NCBI GenBank assembly: GCA_965200805.1
Contig: OZ241384.1
Location: 2,170,001 to 2,234,000 of the forward strand
Reading direction: 5' to 3'
Source: MPNP01 sp026709725
GTDB lineage: Bacteria > Pseudomonadota > Alphaproteobacteria > Rhodobacterales > Rhodobacteraceae
DNA length: 64,000 nucleotides
Each line of letters starts with the position of its first letter. Position 1 is the first letter of the stretch. Below are positions 18,042 to 25,696 of the stretch, one piece after another. Position numbers and translations under genes: made by a program. A model generated the notes under the pieces. That model had not been told where the DNA came from. It made no database searches and saw only the letters and a program-made list of their open reading frames with translations.

Positions 18042-18686
18042 ATGATCAATCCGGTCAAGTCCCTGATCCTGCCAGCACTGCTTGCCATCACAGGATGGCC
18101 GGTCAGTGCGGAAACGCGTGTGCTTGTTGCGTTTGGGGACAGTCTTGTTCAGGGTTTTGGCGTCTATCCGGAGGAGGGACTTGTGCCGCAACTCGAACAG
18201 CGTCTGCAGGCAATGGATCTTGATGTGACTGTACGGAATGCGGGTGTCTCAGGTGACACTTCCGCTGGCGGAGCGGCCCGCCTGAACTGGATCCTGACAC
18301 CCGATGTGGATGGTGTGATTGTTCTCTTTGGAGGCAATGACCTGTTGCGGGGGCTTTTGCCGGAAATGACGCGGGAAAATATCGACACAATCCTCAAAAC
18401 CCTGCAGGAGCGATCAATCCCCACGCTGCTTGTTGGTCATGAGGCCCCGGAAAACTACGGGCCTGAGTACAAACACGAATTCGAGCAGATCTTCAGCGAT
18501 CTTGCAGCAACCCATCAGACACTCTTCTACCCGCGGTTTTTTGCCGCCATTGATACAGGCGATGACCGGAACGCCGCCCGTCTCCAATACCTGCAGGATG
18601 ATTTTCTTCATCCGAATGCCGATGGGTTTGCCCGAATCGCCGATGATCTTCTCCCGCTCATCGTTCAGCTTCTCGACCGGATGTGA
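18042..18686 (+). CDS. tesA: Arylesterase / lysophospholipase TesA (SGNH hydrolase)
   Basis: A 214-residue secreted SGNH/GDSL hydrolase. Residues 1-24 form a signal peptide (KSLILPALLAITGWPVSA). The four blocks are clear: block I AFGDSLVQGFGV (nucleophile Ser), block II Gly in GVSGDTSAGG, block III FGGNDLLRG, and block V DDFLHPNADG with catalytic Asp and His. TesA hydrolyses thioesters, aryl esters and lysophospholipids in the periplasm. Divergent from the ybbA/ybbP-like genes, a conserved arrangement. Confidence 0.94.
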   Translation: MINPVKSLILPALLAITGWPVSAETRVLVAFGDSLVQGFGVYPEEGLVPQLEQRLQAMDLDVTVRNAGVSGDTSAGGAARLNWILTPDVDGVIVLFGGNDLLRGLLPEMTRENIDTILKTLQERSIPTLLVGHEAPENYGPEYKHEFEQIFSDLAATHQTLFYPRFFAAIDTGDDRNAARLQYLQDDFLHPNADGFARIADDLLPLIVQLLDRM

Positions 18687-18757
18687 TAGACTGGGGCGCA
18701 TGACGGCCACAGCATATGATGTCATGATGGCAGGAACCGCACTTACGGAGGACAATG

Positions 18758-19195
18758 ATGAAGACGACCGTTACCACCCTTGCGCTTGCCACGCTGATCA
18801 TTCTGACGCCCCTGGCGACCACGCCTGCTGATCTGGAAAAGATGGCCGTTCGCCAATCCGCCATGAAATTCATCGGTGCCCAGATGCGCCAGCTGTCCGG
18901 CATGGCCCGTGGACAATCCGATCTCAATGCGCCCTATGTGGCTGCTGTGGGAAGCAGTATCGCCATCATCGGTGATTCACTTTCCCTCTGGTTCGACGAC
19001 CTGCCCGAAGGCTATCCCCATGCCGATTCAGAAGCCCTGCCCGTCATCGCCGCCAACCGGGATGCGTTCCTTGCACAGGCCGAAAAGATGGCTGATGCGG
19101 GGCGCGCAATGGCATCGGCACCGGACGCGCTCGCCGCATCATTCCAGTCTCTCTCATCAACCTGCCGTTCCTGCCATTCACAGTTTCGGATGTAG
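18758..19195 (+). CDS. Cytochrome c' / c-556 family protein
   Basis: A 145-residue periplasmic protein with a signal peptide (TTVTTLALATLIILTPLATTPA) and a single haem site CRSCH close to the C-terminus, the hallmark of four-helix-bundle cytochromes c' and c-556. The helix starting RQSAMKFIGAQMRQL matches the first family helix, whose Arg/Met region can act as axial ligand. GGAGG is 6 nt before ATG 18758 and only 3 nt before ATG 18755, so 18758 is preferred. It probably carries electrons for, or with, the diheme cytochrome encoded just after it. Confidence 0.9.
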   Translation: MKTTVTTLALATLIILTPLATTPADLEKMAVRQSAMKFIGAQMRQLSGMARGQSDLNAPYVAAVGSSIAIIGDSLSLWFDDLPEGYPHADSEALPVIAANRDAFLAQAEKMADAGRAMASAPDALAASFQSLSSTCRSCHSQFRM

Positions 19196-19213
19196 TGCCC
19201 TTTGCCTGCCCTG

Positions 19214-20104
19214 ATGCGATGGAGTCTGCGATCGGTTCCAATTGCTGTCCTGGTCATCATCCTGGTGACCCTCTGGGCTGTCCACAAGGATCAGCGCGGC
19301 CTGCTTGACGATACAGCGGTGGCAGCCGGCCTGCCGCCCGATTTTGTACCGGACCTGCGCCGGGGCGAGGAACTTTATCATCTCGGTGGTTGCCTCAACT
19401 GTCACGCAGGTGCCGGAGATCTCCAATCGGTGCCAGCCGGGGGCACTCCACTCCACTCGGTTGTCGGGACATTCTATCCACCCAATATCACTCCCGATCC
19501 CGCGACCGGGATCGGGGCATGGTCCAACGCAGAGTTCATCAACGCAATGCGCCAGGGCCGGGCACCTGACGGGCGGCACTACTATGCCGCCTTTCCCTAT
19601 CCCTACTATGTCATGACATCCGTTGCTGATCTGGTTCACCTCAAGGCCCATCTCGACAGTTTCAGCCCCGTGACCAATCATACGCCGCCCCATATGCTGG
19701 ATCTGCCCTTCTCGGTTCGACTGGGGAACCTCTACTGGAAAGCACTGTTCCATGAGCCGGTGGAATTTGTTGCCGCTCCGGATCAATCCCCTGAGTGGAA
19801 TCTTGGCAATGCCATCGTCAACGGCCTCGGCCATTGCGGCATGTGTCACACGCCGAAGGGGATTCTCTTCAATGATGACAGGGACAGGCTCTTCGCCGGT
19901 GCACCCGCCCTCGACAATCATGATACCGCCGCCCCCCGACTGGCCGGGCTTGATCCCATCAAGACGCTCAACGGTCTGGACGAGTGGTCTGGTGCCATCA
20001 GTGAAAACAGTCCCATGCATGCAATCACGCTGGCCTTTTCGCAGCACCTGCCACCGGAATACGCACAGGCTGTTGCCATCTACCTCGCAGATCCGTTCCC
20101 GTAA
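19214..20104 (+). CDS. Membrane-anchored diheme cytochrome c
   Basis: A 296-residue c-type cytochrome with an N-terminal signal-anchor (VPIAVLVIILVTLWAV) and two haem sites, CLNCH (about residue 60) and CGMCH (about residue 208). It resembles the diheme subunits that serve periplasmic dehydrogenases such as alcohol, aldehyde or gluconate dehydrogenases (motifs YPPNITPDPATGIGAWS and FPYPYYVMTS), but no dehydrogenase gene is nearby. ATG 19214 is chosen; a TTG at 19202 would add four residues, and neither has a strong ribosome site. It starts 18 bp after the c' gene, so the two are probably one transcript. Confidence 0.9.
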   Translation: MRWSLRSVPIAVLVIILVTLWAVHKDQRGLLDDTAVAAGLPPDFVPDLRRGEELYHLGGCLNCHAGAGDLQSVPAGGTPLHSVVGTFYPPNITPDPATGIGAWSNAEFINAMRQGRAPDGRHYYAAFPYPYYVMTSVADLVHLKAHLDSFSPVTNHTPPHMLDLPFSVRLGNLYWKALFHEPVEFVAAPDQSPEWNLGNAIVNGLGHCGMCHTPKGILFNDDRDRLFAGAPALDNHDTAAPRLAGLDPIKTLNGLDEWSGAISENSPMHAITLAFSQHLPPEYAQAVAIYLADPFP

Positions 20105-20186
20105 ACCTCCTGACGATACACGGGTGTTCATGCCGCATCCGGGATCGCGCCCTCCGGGGTCATGGCGGCAATCGGTTGCCGGTCAT

Positions 20187-20233
20187 GACAGGATGTCCCT
20201 GTCACCGCCCCTGCCAAACCTCAGGGGCAGGGG
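20187..20233 (+). terminator. Two hairpins after the cytochrome genes
   Basis: GACAGG/CCTGTC (20187-20192 and 20198-20203, loop of 5) is followed by CCCCTGCC/GGCAGGGG (20208-20215 and 20226-20233, loop of 10). They end the intergenic space after the diheme cytochrome. There is no T-run, so either attenuation or termination is possible. Confidence 0.4.
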
Positions 20234-20258
20234 ACATTCCTCTATCCACAGGCAGGAG

Positions 20259-20816
20259 ATGAAACATGACACAGATGATGAGGACCGGGGCCGCGCGCTG
20301 GTGATGGCGGCTCTCCCCGCCGCCGCGCAGAGTCAGAGCGCCCTGTTCGATTTCGACCCCTGGTTCAACGGGCTGTCGACGATGCGCGTGCCGGAAGTGG
20401 AAATCACCATTCCGTGGCAGCCCGAACTGCTCAAAGAAGCGGAAGCGACGGATGCAGTGACAGCAAACGATATTCTTGTCCGCGCCAATATCTCGGACGG
20501 AAATCCACCCGCGACGGAGAATTTGCGGATCGGGATCTCGTGGACGACGGCCGCCGGCCTGACCGGAGACGGATCCTCCAGTGGGCTCCCCGCAATAATC
20601 CGGGCGGGTCAGCGCAGTTCAGCTCCTGTTGTCGTCGTGGTCCCCGACGACAATATCGCCCACAGCTGCAACAAGCTCATCGTCAACCTGCGGTCCCTGC
20701 AACCCGACACATGCAGGATCGTGCCCTGCGTCAATGGCAAGGGGTTTGTGTATGTTCCCTGCACCGACAATGACGGCGGGAATCCCGGTGGGACGCTGAG
20801 CGGGGACTGTCGCTGA
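20259..20816 (+). CDS. Hypothetical secreted protein with a probable frameshift in its signal peptide
   Basis: The 185-codon frame from ATG 20259 gives a 16-residue hydrophilic start followed by MAALPAAAQSQSALFDFDPWFNG, which looks like the end of a signal peptide. A better ribosome site (GGAGATGAAAC) precedes a different ATG at 20266, whose frame begins MTQMMRTGAA and hits a stop after 12 codons. Joining the two frames by a 1-base change would give a complete signal peptide, so a frameshift (real or sequencing error) is likely. The mature protein has four cysteines in its second half (SCNKL, TCRIVPCV, PCTDN) and a VVVVVPDD strand. I do not recognise the family. Confidence 0.5.
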   Translation: MKHDTDDEDRGRALVMAALPAAAQSQSALFDFDPWFNGLSTMRVPEVEITIPWQPELLKEAEATDAVTANDILVRANISDGNPPATENLRIGISWTTAAGLTGDGSSSGLPAIIRAGQRSSAPVVVVVPDDNIAHSCNKLIVNLRSLQPDTCRIVPCVNGKGFVYVPCTDNDGGNPGGTLSGDCR

Positions 20817-21045
20817 CGGACACCCGCGGTCGACTCCGGATGCGTGCAGATCCCGCGGTCAGGGACGTCTGAACGTTGTCTGGCCCCTGACGCCCGCAGG
20901 GGGTGACACACGGCAAGAGTGCAGTTGTGGGTCTGGGGGCGTGTTTTGATCCGGGTCAAAATCCAGGCTGAAATCAACCGATGATTGCAGGTCGAACCCC
21001 GGATGATTGCAGGCCGATGCACATAGCGCCTGTTCAATCCCATGA
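20817..21045. other. Gene-poor region
   Basis: No supported gene. It contains a 16-bp near-repeat (GATGATTGCAGG(T/C)CGA at 20980-20995 and 21002-21017). Confidence 0.35.
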
Positions 21046-21070
21046 AAAAGGGCGGCCCGAAGACCGCCCG
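21046..21070 (-). terminator. Strong rho-independent terminator (minus strand)
   Basis: On the minus strand GGGCGGTC-TTCG-GGCCGCCC forms an 8-bp stem (one G-T pair) closed by a UUCG tetraloop and followed directly by TTTTT. It therefore stops transcripts coming from the right, and lies about 70 nt past the stop of the possible minus-strand gene at 21138. Confidence 0.85.
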
Positions 21071-21137
21071 GTGTGTCCGTCAAGATCAGATCATCCACCG
21101 CCGTCGCATCTAGGCTGCGCCCGTGTCGCTTCGTTTT

Positions 21138-21563
21138 TCACTCTTTTCTGTTCGTCGTTGCCGCTGGTATGGAATGTTCCGGCAATGATCCTGCTGCACA
21201 GACAGTTGCGGATATCAAGCCGGTCGCTTTCCTGGAGGCATCCACCGGCGGAACCGCCAGAGGGATGGGCATCAGGCTGTCTGTCATGTTGTAGCTTCTC
21301 CCCGTCATGAAACAGGCGGAGTCAAGGGGATTGGCAACCCCAGGGCCCGGCACGTTCGCCCAGAGAACGGCGTGATAGGGTGTCTTCGCCGTCACGGAAA
21401 CGTTGACCGCTGTATTGATCGAATCCTGATCATGCGGTGAAAGTTGTCGGGCACCCCGCACAACCCGGGTGCCATCTGCGCCGGACGGAACACGAGTCTG
21501 GAGATCCCGCCCTGAGAGACCTGGGTGGCAGGGGGTTCGGACCTTCGGGGAGTGTGCCGGCAA
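21138..21563 (-). CDS. Possible gene remnant, hypothetical
   Basis: A 141-codon frame whose last 90 residues look protein-like (TAVNVSVTAKTPYHAVLWANVPG, then SACFMTGRSYNMTDSLMPIPLAVPP), and which is followed on the same strand by a strong terminator. The first 20-30 residues run into the dispersed repeat at 21537-21629 and look non-native, so this may be the 3' part of a gene cut by the repeat. No start with a ribosome site was found and the family is not recognised. Confidence 0.35.
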   Translation of the reverse strand: MPAHSPKVRTPCHPGLSGRDLQTRVPSGADGTRVVRGARQLSPHDQDSINTAVNVSVTAKTPYHAVLWANVPGPGVANPLDSACFMTGRSYNMTDSLMPIPLAVPPVDASRKATGLISATVCAAGSLPEHSIPAATTNRKE

Positions 21564-21629
21564 TCAGGACATGGGAGCGTGGCAGGATGCAGATGGATGG
21601 TGCGGGGTCAGGGATGGTGCATTGATTGG
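21537..21629 (+). repeat. Dispersed repeat R2, copy A
   Basis: 93 bp that match the reverse complement of 60475-60567 without gaps and with about 11 mismatches by eye. Similarity fades gradually on the left (TTCGG side) and stops sharply on the right after TTGAT(T/A)GG. It does not encode a recognisable protein. Confidence 0.85.
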
Positions 21630-21786
21630 GGCCCGCCGGGCTTCAGATTAGTGACCGCGTCAGCCATCGAAGGTTCGGCACCGGAACGGTCCATGCCGTC
21701 AGTGCCCGCCGGATCATGGTGCGGTTCGATGACAATGCATCAAGGATGATCATGCAGAACTACCTGCACCGGGTCGCATGACCGCA

Positions 21787-21821
21787 GGCGCCCGATGGTG
21801 CCGGTCGCACCATCGGGCGCC
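21787..21821. terminator. Perfect 15-bp inverted repeat after the DUF1127 gene
   Basis: GGCGCCCGATGGTGC (21787-21801), loop CGGTC, and GCACCATCGGGCGCC (21807-21821). It starts about 20 bp past the stop of the minus-strand DUF1127 gene. There is no T-run, but the stem is very stable and symmetric, so it may act as a terminator or transcript-protecting hairpin in both directions. Confidence 0.6.
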
Positions 21822-21841
21822 GGGCGGGCCCGGCTGCCGCC

Positions 21842-22057
21842 TCAGCGCGCCGGGCGGGACTGCCCGGCAATCGAGGGGATGTCGTAGCGGGCGATGCCGA
21901 GATCATCGAGCTCCCGGTCGGTCAGCCTCTCCAGTGCGCGGCGGGTCCTGGCGGCGTTGCGATTCGCCATGATGCGCGCAAACAGCGCCTTCAGCGGGCG
22001 AACGACGACTCCACCGGTAGAAATGGAGTTTCGGTATCCAAAATCCATGACGGCCAT
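21842..22057 (-). CDS. DUF1127 domain small protein
   Basis: A 71-residue basic protein ending in a DUF1127 motif (RTRRALERLTDRELDDLGIARYDI). Such short YjiS-like Arg-rich proteins are abundant in alphaproteobacteria and some affect RNA turnover or phosphate/carbon metabolism; the role of this one is unknown. ATG 22057 has AAAGGA 6 nt upstream and is preferred over the longer frame that starts 16 codons earlier. Confidence 0.88.
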   Translation of the reverse strand: MAVMDFGYRNSISTGGVVVRPLKALFARIMANRNAARTRRALERLTDRELDDLGIARYDIPSIAGQSRPAR

Positions 22058-22287
22058 GATTGTTCCTTTCACATAAGCGATTGACCCCTGTGGTCGGGGC
22101 AACATATTGGACCGGGGCGGTGTTCATTCAATTGCCGGTTTCGCAACCCTGTCTTCGGGAATCTGCAACGCTCCGGAAACAGGGGCCGTCGGGGTGATGG
22201 GGTTGGGGATACCGGTTGCAGACTGGTGGCACAGATTTTGAATCATCTTAGAAGATGCCGTTCCCGGCATGACGTGGAGAGATCGCA

Positions 22288-23379
22288 TTGAGGCTGACAA
22301 ACGAGAGAGTGCTAGAGGAGTTGCGGCGTGTCGTGTTGCCCGATGGCAATGATATCGTGGCAATGGGACTTGTAAGGGCGCTTCAGATTGACGGATCACG
22401 GGTTCGTTTTGTGCTTGAGGTTCCTTCCGAGATCGGTGGCAAGATGGAGCCGGTACGGACTGCTGCCGCCAGGATCATTCAGGAATTGCCCGGGGTTGAG
22501 CAGGCTGATGTGGTCATGACGGCTCATACGGACTCATCACAAAAAAAGACGGCACCACCGGATTTGCGCATTGGTCGTCATCTGCATGCCGATGACACGG
22601 GAGATATTGAGGGTATCAAATCACTGATCGCTGTGGGTTCCGGCAAGGGGGGCGTCGGCAAGTCTACGGTGGCAACCAACCTTGCCCTCGCAATGAAAAT
22701 GATCGGTTGTGAGGTCGGGTTGCTTGATGCGGATATCTATGGCCCGTCAATTCCGATCATGATGGGGCAGGGTGGCAAGCCATCTTCTCCCGACGGGAAG
22801 ACCATCGTGCCGCTCACAGCCCATGGGATCAAGTTCATGTCCATGGGGTCCCTGCTTCCTGCCGAGCAGGCCGTAATCTGGCGCGGGCCTATGCTGATGG
22901 GGGCACTTCAGCAAATGCTCGGGCAGGTCCAGTGGGGTGCCCTTGACGAGCTGGTGGTTGATTTGCCGCCCGGGACGGGTGATGTACAACTCACGCTGTG
23001 TCAGAAGTTCAGGCCGCGAGGAGCAATCATTGTTACAACTGCGCAGGATGTGGCGCTCGCTGATGCCCGACGGGCCATCAGCATGTTCCGGGAACTCAAC
23101 ACACCTGTGCTTGGCCTGATCGAAAACATGTCCCGGTTTATTTGCCCAAAATGCGGTGAGGGCACAGACCTCTTCGGATCGGCCGGTGCAGAGAAAATCG
23201 CACGGCGTCTGGAGATTCCGTTCCTGGGTAAAATTCCCCTGCAGACAGGAATCGTTCAATCAGGTGATCGTGGTACGCCAGCTGTGATGCACGATGACGT
23301 TCTGGCTGAAACCTTTCGATCAATCGCTGAAATCCTGACCGATTCGGCAAAAATTTCGGGCCGAGAACGTCCGGTTTGA
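22288..23379 (+). CDS. apbC: Fe-S cluster carrier ATPase Mrp/ApbC
   Basis: A 363-residue Mrp/NBP35-type P-loop ATPase that carries and transfers Fe-S clusters in the cytoplasm. The N-terminal 90 residues form a MIP18/DUF59 domain. Then comes a deviant Walker A (VGSGKGGVGKST, about residue 120), LLDADIYGPSIP, a Walker-B like VVDLPPGTGD, and a CPKCG pair near residue 288 that binds the bridging cluster. TTG 22288 is used as start with GGAGAG 7 nt upstream. It stands alone, about 370 bp before the dcw cluster. Confidence 0.95.
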   Translation: MRLTNERVLEELRRVVLPDGNDIVAMGLVRALQIDGSRVRFVLEVPSEIGGKMEPVRTAAARIIQELPGVEQADVVMTAHTDSSQKKTAPPDLRIGRHLHADDTGDIEGIKSLIAVGSGKGGVGKSTVATNLALAMKMIGCEVGLLDADIYGPSIPIMMGQGGKPSSPDGKTIVPLTAHGIKFMSMGSLLPAEQAVIWRGPMLMGALQQMLGQVQWGALDELVVDLPPGTGDVQLTLCQKFRPRGAIIVTTAQDVALADARRAISMFRELNTPVLGLIENMSRFICPKCGEGTDLFGSAGAEKIARRLEIPFLGKIPLQTGIVQSGDRGTPAVMHDDVLAETFRSIAEILTDSAKISGRERPV

Positions 23380-23752
23380 ATGATTCAGGATGAAAAACCG
23401 AATCAGGTTGCCTGGTTCAAGACACCTGTAATCTTATATGGTGTAGTGATATTAATAGACAACACAATATATAGTGCTGCAATAGTGCTGGAAATGACAT
23501 GGCCCACAAAGTGGCTTGCTTTCCCATAAAATCCCTGTTATTACCCTCTCGGCCACTGATCGAACTTGTGGCGTGCCACAATGACGGTTTGCGAGGTCTT
23601 AAGGCAGAATGGGCTCCGACTGGGACAACGAAGGATATTCAATTCCCCTCCTCCCCTTTGAATACGAATGTTGTCAAAGTCGGACCCATTGTCAGCCTGC
23701 AGCGGAGTTATCTTGCTGTCCCCGGTTGTCTTTGCGGGAGTAGAGCGTACAG
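23380..23752. other. A+T-rich region before the dcw cluster
   Basis: About 370 bp with no gene. The part around 23425-23480 is distinctly A+T-rich and is the likely promoter zone for mraZ and the long transcript behind it. A hairpin GAATCAGG-TTG-CCTGGTTC (23400-23418, one G-T pair) is followed by TTTTT on the minus strand, so it would terminate antisense transcripts rather than apbC. Confidence 0.5.
23610..23624 (+). promoter_or_regulatory. Possible MraZ half-sites
   Basis: Two TGGG boxes at 23610-23613 and 23621-23624, 11 bp apart. MraZ binds repeated TGGG(N) boxes with about 10-bp period upstream of its own operon in other bacteria. Only two copies and a slightly wide spacing make this weak. 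Confidence 0.25.
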
Positions 23753-24268
23753 ATGGGCACAGTTTTCCGTGGTGAATTTTGCCACAACATTGATGCCAAA
23801 AAACGCATTGCTGTACCGGCCGATTTCCGTCGTGCGATCGGTGAGGAGCAGACTCCTGAAACCCCCCGTGGTCTGGATGAGACCCCCAGGCTGACAATCG
23901 TTTACGGCGATGATCGCCTTGAATGCCTGCAATGCTATTCCGAACAGACGATCCGGAAGATTGACGATGCAATCGCCCGGTTGGGGCGGGCGACGGATGA
24001 ACGGAAATTTCTCGAGTTCTTTTTCCAGACGCGTTCAGTCATGGTTCAACTCGATCCGACAGGCCGCCTCGTCCTCCCGGAACATCTTCGGGCCAAGATT
24101 GATCTGCAGAAAACTGTCATATTTGCCGGTCGCGGCGATTCATTTGAAATCTGGAATCCTGATCGGTTCCGGTCCCATCAGGACGAACTCTCGGCCATGT
24201 TCCGCGATGAACCGCATGCGTTTGATCCCATGACACTGATTGATGCATGTCAGGCAATTGATGGTTGA
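23753..24268 (+). CDS. mraZ: Transcriptional regulator MraZ
   Basis: A 171-residue protein with two AbrB-like SpoVT swapped-hairpin halves: FRGEFCHNIDAKKRIAVPADFR at the start and QLDPTGRLVLPEHLRAK after residue 100. MraZ forms a ring and represses the dcw operon it heads. Length is slightly above the usual 150 because of a loop after GEEQTPETPRG. First gene of the dcw cluster; ends where rsmH begins. Confidence 0.95.
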   Translation: MGTVFRGEFCHNIDAKKRIAVPADFRRAIGEEQTPETPRGLDETPRLTIVYGDDRLECLQCYSEQTIRKIDDAIARLGRATDERKFLEFFFQTRSVMVQLDPTGRLVLPEHLRAKIDLQKTVIFAGRGDSFEIWNPDRFRSHQDELSAMFRDEPHAFDPMTLIDACQAIDG

Positions 24269-25251
24269 GATGGGTCGTGTCCAGGTCATTCAGCCAACAT
24301 GTTCCGGTGCTGCTTGGTGCCGCCATCAACGCGCTGCGCCCAATCGCAGGTGTCTGGGTTGACTGCACACTCGGTGCAGGAAGTTATACACGCGCATTGC
24401 TTGATCATGGTGCACGCAGGGTCATCGGCATCGACAGGGATCCGGCGGCGTGCTCAATCGCAGCGGCGAATCTCGCTGATCAGCGGGGTCTTTGCACGAT
24501 TGTCAATGATCGGTTCGGATCATTTGATGAACTCCCGGAGGTGAAATCTGCATCGCCCATTGCCGGTGTTGTTTTCGACCTCGGTGTCTCTTCAATGCAG
24601 CTTCGGGAATCCGAACGGGGGTTTTCCATTCGGCTGGACGGACCTCTTGATATGCGGATGGGACCCGATGGCATGACGGCAGCCGAGTTTGTCAATTCAG
24701 CATCAGAGGGAACGCTGGCAAGGGTGATTCGTGAATATGGTGAAGAGCGCAATGCCCGCCGTATCGCCCGACAGATTGTCAGTGAGCGAGCGCAAAAGCC
24801 CATCAATACGACAGGAACATTGACGGCTCTGATTGAGCAGTGCCTGTCCCACCACCGCCCCGGTCCGATCCACAAGGCAACCCGGACGTTTCAGGCCTTG
24901 CGAATCCATATCAATGACGAACTCGGTGAGCTCAGGTCAGGCCTGGAATCAGCCGCACGGGCCCTGGCTGTGGATGGGAAACTGGCTGTGGTTTCGTTCC
25001 ATTCGCTGGAGGATAAGATTGTCAAATCGTTCTTGCAGCCCGCCAGCCGCTCCAACCGACATCGGCCGGCCTCGCGTGATGCCCAGCCCCTGATGCGTGC
25101 TGTGGGCAGTCTAATCCGACCGGATCAGGAAGAGATTGAGCAAAACCCGCGCTCCCGTTCCGCCAAATTACGAATCGGCTGCAAGAATGCAGTCGAAGCT
25201 GCCGCCGGACAGTCATCCTGCGGATCAGAACAGCTCGAAAACGGGATTTAG
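24265..25251 (+). CDS. rsmH: 16S rRNA m4C1402 methyltransferase RsmH
   Basis: A 328-residue SAM-dependent methyltransferase (MraW/RsmH) for N4 of C1402 in 16S rRNA. Landmarks: HVPVLLGAAINAL at the start, DCTLGAGSYTRALL (SAM loop), GVVFDLGVSSMQL, DGPLDMRM and FHSLEDKIVK near the end. TTG 24265 overlaps the mraZ stop (TTGA); GTG 24277 is an alternative that would give MSRSFSQHVP. Start choice is uncertain, identity is not. Confidence 0.95.
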   Translation: MRWVVSRSFSQHVPVLLGAAINALRPIAGVWVDCTLGAGSYTRALLDHGARRVIGIDRDPAACSIAAANLADQRGLCTIVNDRFGSFDELPEVKSASPIAGVVFDLGVSSMQLRESERGFSIRLDGPLDMRMGPDGMTAAEFVNSASEGTLARVIREYGEERNARRIARQIVSERAQKPINTTGTLTALIEQCLSHHRPGPIHKATRTFQALRIHINDELGELRSGLESAARALAVDGKLAVVSFHSLEDKIVKSFLQPASRSNRHRPASRDAQPLMRAVGSLIRPDQEEIEQNPRSRSAKLRIGCKNAVEAAAGQSSCGSEQLENGI

Positions 25252-25255
25252 CTTC

Positions 25256-25696
25256 ATGCACTGGATCAGAATACTGGGTGCGCTCATGCCGGCCATTGCC
25301 GTGTCGTTCTGGAATTACAGCATCAATGAGAGAACGCGGTTGATCAAGGCCGATGTCGAATCTGTCAAGATGGAGATCCGCAGAAGTTCCGAAGAATTGC
25401 AGCGACTGAATGCAGAGTGGGTCCATTTGAGCAATCCCGATCGCATTGCCTGTCTGGCCCGCCTCTACCATGATGAACTCAAACTCGTGACCATAACGAC
25501 TGATGTCTACAGCAGCCTGGAAAGTATTCCCGTGTTCAACGATGTTCCGTTGCCGATTGATTCGATGGTGGCATCGCTTGCGGATGTGGACATGAAACCG
25601 ATCTACTATGCCCCGTTGAATCGCCGTGCTCCCGATGATGGCGCTGATGTTGGCATTCGGTCGCCCCGCGATCAGCTGGAGACGGTATGCAGCTGA
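25256..25696 (+). CDS. ftsL: Cell division protein FtsL (putative)
   Basis: A 146-residue single-pass protein: one membrane helix near residues 5-20 (RILGALMPAIAVSFWNY) followed by a coiled-coil (RLIKADVESVKMEIRRSSEELQRLNAEW) and the family element LSNPDRIACLAR. This topology and the slot between rsmH and ftsI define FtsL, which forms a complex with FtsQ and FtsB to activate septal synthesis. The open frame reaches back over the rsmH end, but ATG 25256 gives a proper membrane start. The C-terminal 50 residues are not conserved. Sequence conservation of FtsL is low, so context carries much of the call. Confidence 0.85.
   Translation: MHWIRILGALMPAIAVSFWNYSINERTRLIKADVESVKMEIRRSSEELQRLNAEWVHLSNPDRIACLARLYHDELKLVTITTDVYSSLESIPVFNDVPLPIDSMVASLADVDMKPIYYAPLNRRAPDDGADVGIRSPRDQLETVCS

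Noticed and set aside
20980..21017. GGTCGAACCCC resembling a tRNA T-arm
   Set aside because: No acceptor, D or anticodon stems can be paired around it.
25136..25255. 40-codon N-terminal extension of FtsL
   Set aside because: It overlaps the conserved end of rsmH in another frame and would place a polar tail before the membrane helix without family support.
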